Assembly: GCA_021828635.1 (NCBI GenBank)
Contig: JAJZEJ010000285.1
Location: 1 to 6,539, forward strand
DNA: 6,539 bases
Direction: 5' to 3'
Source of the DNA: Chloroflexota bacterium
GTDB lineage: Bacteria; Chloroflexota; Ktedonobacteria; Ktedonobacterales; Ktedonobacteraceae
Below the pieces are notes generated by a model, which worked only from the letters and a program-made list of their open reading frames with translations, was not told the origin of the DNA and did not search any database. The translations under genes were made by a program, and so were the position numbers. This document shows, piece after piece, positions 6,049 to 6,539 of this stretch (position 1 is the stretch's first letter; the number at the start of each line of letters is the position of its first letter).

Positions 6049-6535
6049 TGGGCGATTACAGAAGCGAGTATCGAGGAAAAGAGTTACGTAGTGCAGTTTC
6101 CATAGTCAACAAGATCATAGCAATACGCAAGTATCCTGGTAATGAGCTACGTTCTTTCCTTATTATCGAAGGTTCAAGTGATGAGAAGTTGTATGGGCAA
6201 TATATATTCACCCTGAATGGTGCGAAATCACAGTTGCCTATAACAAAGCTAATGCTATTGAGGTGATTTCAACGCTGGAAAGCAACAATTTTTCTGGCGC
6301 ATTGGCAATTGTTGATGCAGATTTTGATGTAGTTGGCAATAGTACCACGCTATCGCACAACCTCTTATACACTGATACGCATGATCTGGAAACTATGATG
6401 ATAAAGTCGCCTGCACTTGAGAAGGTACTGAGCGAATTTGGCGCAAAAGATAAAATTTCTGTTATAAACAAGACTGGCAAAGATGCCCGCACATTACTTA
6501 TTAAATGTGCAAGTCCGCTTGGCTATCTCCGTTGA
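6048..6535 (+). pseudogene. DUF4435/TOPRIM-like AriB effector homologue, frameshifted and prematurely stopped
   Basis: The gene starts at an ATG overlapping the ATPase stop (TAATG), with GTAGGG just upstream. Frame 1 encodes SFLIIEGSSDEKLYGQY (36-52), holding the TOPRIM-type acidic residue E41, then loses sense and stops at 6264-6266. Another frame carries HPEWCEITVAYNKANAIEV, then LAIVDADFD with the acidic DxD motif, and later KCASPLGYLR before TGA at 6533-6535. Removing one TA from the TATATA run at 6201-6206 joins both halves into a continuous 161-residue frame, QYIHPEWCE. The order of EG-SD, YNKANAIEV and VDADFD fits DUF4435, whose members usually run near 300 residues, so the final stop also looks premature, six bases before the window ends. 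In PARIS the AriB protein is the toxic nuclease. Here it appears inactive unless the lesions are sequencing errors or the TA run is a switch. An alternative is two coupled peptides, since GTG 6263 overlaps the TGA (GTGA), but this would split the conserved YNKANAIEV segment. Confidence 0.7.
6201..6206 (+). repeat. Short TA repeat at the AriB-like frameshift
   Basis: Three TA units, within the run AATATATATT, lie exactly where the two halves of the DUF4435 frame must be joined. Loss of one unit restores the frame, and the conserved blocks on either side are intact, so this is the most economical lesion site. The tract is short for an efficient phase-variation repeat. Confidence 0.5.
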
Positions 6536-6539
6536 GATC

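Noticed and set aside
6263..6535. Independent second gene starting at GTG 6263 with a GTGA overlap
   Set aside because: The conserved-looking segment HPEWCEITVAYNKANAIEV lies upstream of this GTG in the same frame, so a start here would cut the domain; a frameshifted single gene explains more.

Overview
The window is bacterial. It holds two divergently transcribed blocks separated by a regulatory region at about 4155-4662. Genes are tightly packed with Shine-Dalgarno sites, and the left block is moderate in G+C. An envelope-polysaccharide enzyme set next to a defence-type gene pair would suit a large accessory-rich genome such as a soil Chloroflexota (Ktedonobacteria-like) or Gram-positive bacterium. 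This placement is a guess from style, with no marker gene to support it.

Left block, minus strand, reading from about 4360 down to 1. A short signal-peptide-like reading frame (4356-4073) has a good ribosome binding site but is broken, or frameshifted, at a seven-T run. Next is a large membrane glycosyltransferase of family GT2, resembling cellulose, chitin and hyaluronan synthases (4154-1767). It overlaps by four bases (ATGA) an exported GH18 chitinase-like protein with two C-terminal chitin-binding modules (1770-184). A partial frame at the window edge (140-1) begins with a hydrophobic leader and may be a further operon member. A polymerising glycosyltransferase translationally coupled to an exported hydrolase suggests synthesis and trimming of a beta-linked, possibly GlcNAc-containing, surface polysaccharide.

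Right block, plus strand, 4663 to the end. It looks more A/T-rich. An ABC-type AAA ATPase (4663-6048) overlaps by one base (TAATG) a DUF4435/TOPRIM-like gene (6048 onward). This ATPase plus DUF4435 pair is the architecture of the PARIS anti-phage system (AriA sensor ATPase, AriB toxic TOPRIM nuclease). The ATPase is intact, with Walker A, signature, Walker B and switch histidine all present. The AriB-like effector has a frameshift at a short TA repeat and a second stop at the window end. The sequence thus reads as a PARIS-like locus whose effector has decayed, switches phase, or carries sequencing errors.

The likeliest previously undescribed items are this divergent PARIS-like pair with its broken effector, and the frameshifted leader ORF, which carries an exact U UUU UUA slippery heptamer in the correct frame.
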